64,000 bases of DNA, taken from Mycobacterium sp. E2733. Lineage in GTDB: Bacteria > Actinomycetota > Actinomycetes > Mycobacteriales > Mycobacteriaceae. The translations under genes and the position numbers were made by a program. The notes below the pieces were generated by a model that searched no databases, was not told the origin of the DNA, and saw only the letters and a program-made list of their open reading frames with translations. Position 1 is the stretch's first letter. Each line of letters opens with the position of its first letter. Shown here in pieces: positions 63,633 to 64,000 of this stretch. The stretch is taken from positions 186,001 to 250,000 of the forward strand of contig NZ_LZJZ01000012.1 of assembly GCF_001667585.1 (NCBI RefSeq), written 5' to 3'.

Positions 63633-64000
63633 TTACGCGCCAGCAAGTTTGGACAGACGCTCCGCGATCTCGGCGTCTCTGCCTTCAGCGACATGCTGGT
63701 AGCGCAGCGCCATCTGCGGGGTGGTATGACCCAGCCGGTGCATTAATTCCGCTGTGGTTGCACCGGATTGGGCTGCCAGGACGGCACCGACGTGGCGTAG
63801 GTCATGGACGCGCAGGGTGGGCTTGCCGATCTTAGCGCGGGCCTTCTCCCAATGGGTGCGGTAGCGGTCGGCGCGAAGATGGGTTCCGTCGTCGTCAGGA
63901 AACAGCAGCGAGTCAGCCGCACGGCCCACGTAATTCTTCAAGTGCGCCTTAATGATTGGGCGAATATGGGGTGGTACTGCTACGTCGCGAACTCCGGCTG
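63633..64000 (-). CDS. int: Tyrosine-type site-specific integrase, C-terminal part (cut by window end)
   Basis: The frame stays open to base 64000, so the start is outside. The visible 121 residues begin AGVRDVAVPPHIRPIIKAHLKNYVGRAADSLLFP, then the catalytic box TLRVHDLRHVGAVLAAQSGATTAELMHRLGHTTPQMALRYQHVAEGRDAEIAERL. The Arg/His pair of HDLRH, the His of LGHTT and the nucleophile Tyr of ALRYQH are in place; the first catalytic Arg should lie upstream. An internal ATG at 63941 is not the true start. It drives integration, most likely at a tRNA gene. Confidence 0.92.
   Translation of the reverse strand, partial: AGVRDVAVPPHIRPIIKAHLKNYVGRAADSLLFPDDDGTHLRADRYRTHWEKARAKIGKPTLRVHDLRHVGAVLAAQSGATTAELMHRLGHTTPQMALRYQHVAEGRDAEIAERLSKLAGA

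Larger units (their letters stand above)
55175..64000. mobile_element. Integrated mini-prophage or phage satellite (right end beyond the window)
   Basis: From the tRNA-Arg 3' end to the window edge, synteny with M. tuberculosis is lost and several genes lose the strong GC-rich codon bias of the flanks, most clearly at 56-59 kb. A leftward phage-type set is present: integrase, excisionase, a 32-codon gene, an initiator-like gene with iterons, HNH, a 78-residue gene and an HK97-fold capsid. The opposite strand carries cargo (toxin-antitoxin, TPR protein, HTH-zinc-HNH protein, a secreted protein). No terminase, portal, protease, tail or lysis gene is seen. The integrase lies at the end far from the tRNA, so the second att site should be just past 64000. 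The left boundary is inferred; I could not see both att copies. Confidence 0.75.

Noticed and set aside
63633..63941. Integrase taken as a complete 102-residue gene from ATG 63941
   Set aside because: The frame stays open with integrase-like sequence to the window end, so this ATG is internal.

Overview
The window is about 64 kb of a slow-growing Mycobacterium, most like the M. avium complex and its relatives. The evidence is high-GC coding, gene order almost collinear with M. tuberculosis Rv1292 to Rv1343c (reversed here), a single rrn operon just downstream of murA, a 16S gene with the long helix 18 of slow growers, a 16S-23S spacer of about 280 nt without tRNA genes, and MIRU-type repeats. 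I do not assign a species. Family statements rest on recalled M. tuberculosis homologues; no database was searched.

Layout. 1-7.1 kb: the end of a LAGLIDADG-like gene, lprD and a DUF3817 gene, then a leftward cluster (clpS, aosR, an S58 peptidase, rhomboid, murI, a cAMP phosphodiesterase, rphA, rdgB). The mec-cysO-cysM genes that sit here in M. tuberculosis are missing. 7.1-25.9 kb: pncB1, dinG, the alpha-glucan genes glgP/glgE/glgB, a thioredoxin-TPR protein, fadA4, methylmalonyl-CoA epimerase, nucS, one membrane adenylate cyclase, a lipoprotein, and the adaptive-response pair ada-alkA and ogt. 25.9-31.4 kb: 5S, 23S and 16S rRNA (leftward) with a bidirectional terminator and two promoters. 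31.4-55.2 kb: murA, a cobalamin adenosyltransferase, the complete ATP synthase operon, wecA, the TsaC-like gene, prmC, prfA, rpmE, rho, thrB-thrC-hom-lysA-argS, and tRNA-Arg(CCG).

From 55.2 kb to the window end synteny breaks and an integrated element begins, probably inserted at the 3' end of tRNA-Arg. Its leftward genes are integrase (cut by the window end), excisionase, a 32-codon gene, a replication-initiator-like gene with internal 12-bp iterons, a small HNH protein, a 78-residue protein and an HK97-type major capsid protein. No terminase, portal or tail gene is visible, so it looks like a capsid-bearing mini-prophage or phage satellite. On the opposite strand it carries a four-gene set: Phd/YefM antitoxin, RelE/ParE toxin, a 487-residue Cys-motif/TPR protein of unknown function (all joined by ATGA overlaps), and a 424-residue protein with two HTH motifs, four zinc knuckles and a C-terminal HNH-like module. 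A small secreted protein gene flanked by direct repeats lies between these blocks.

The most interesting points are the four-gene toxin-antitoxin cargo, the HTH-zinc-knuckle-HNH architecture, the reduced element with intragenic iterons, and a cysteine-free AosR beside the missing cysteine pathway that AosR is known to control.
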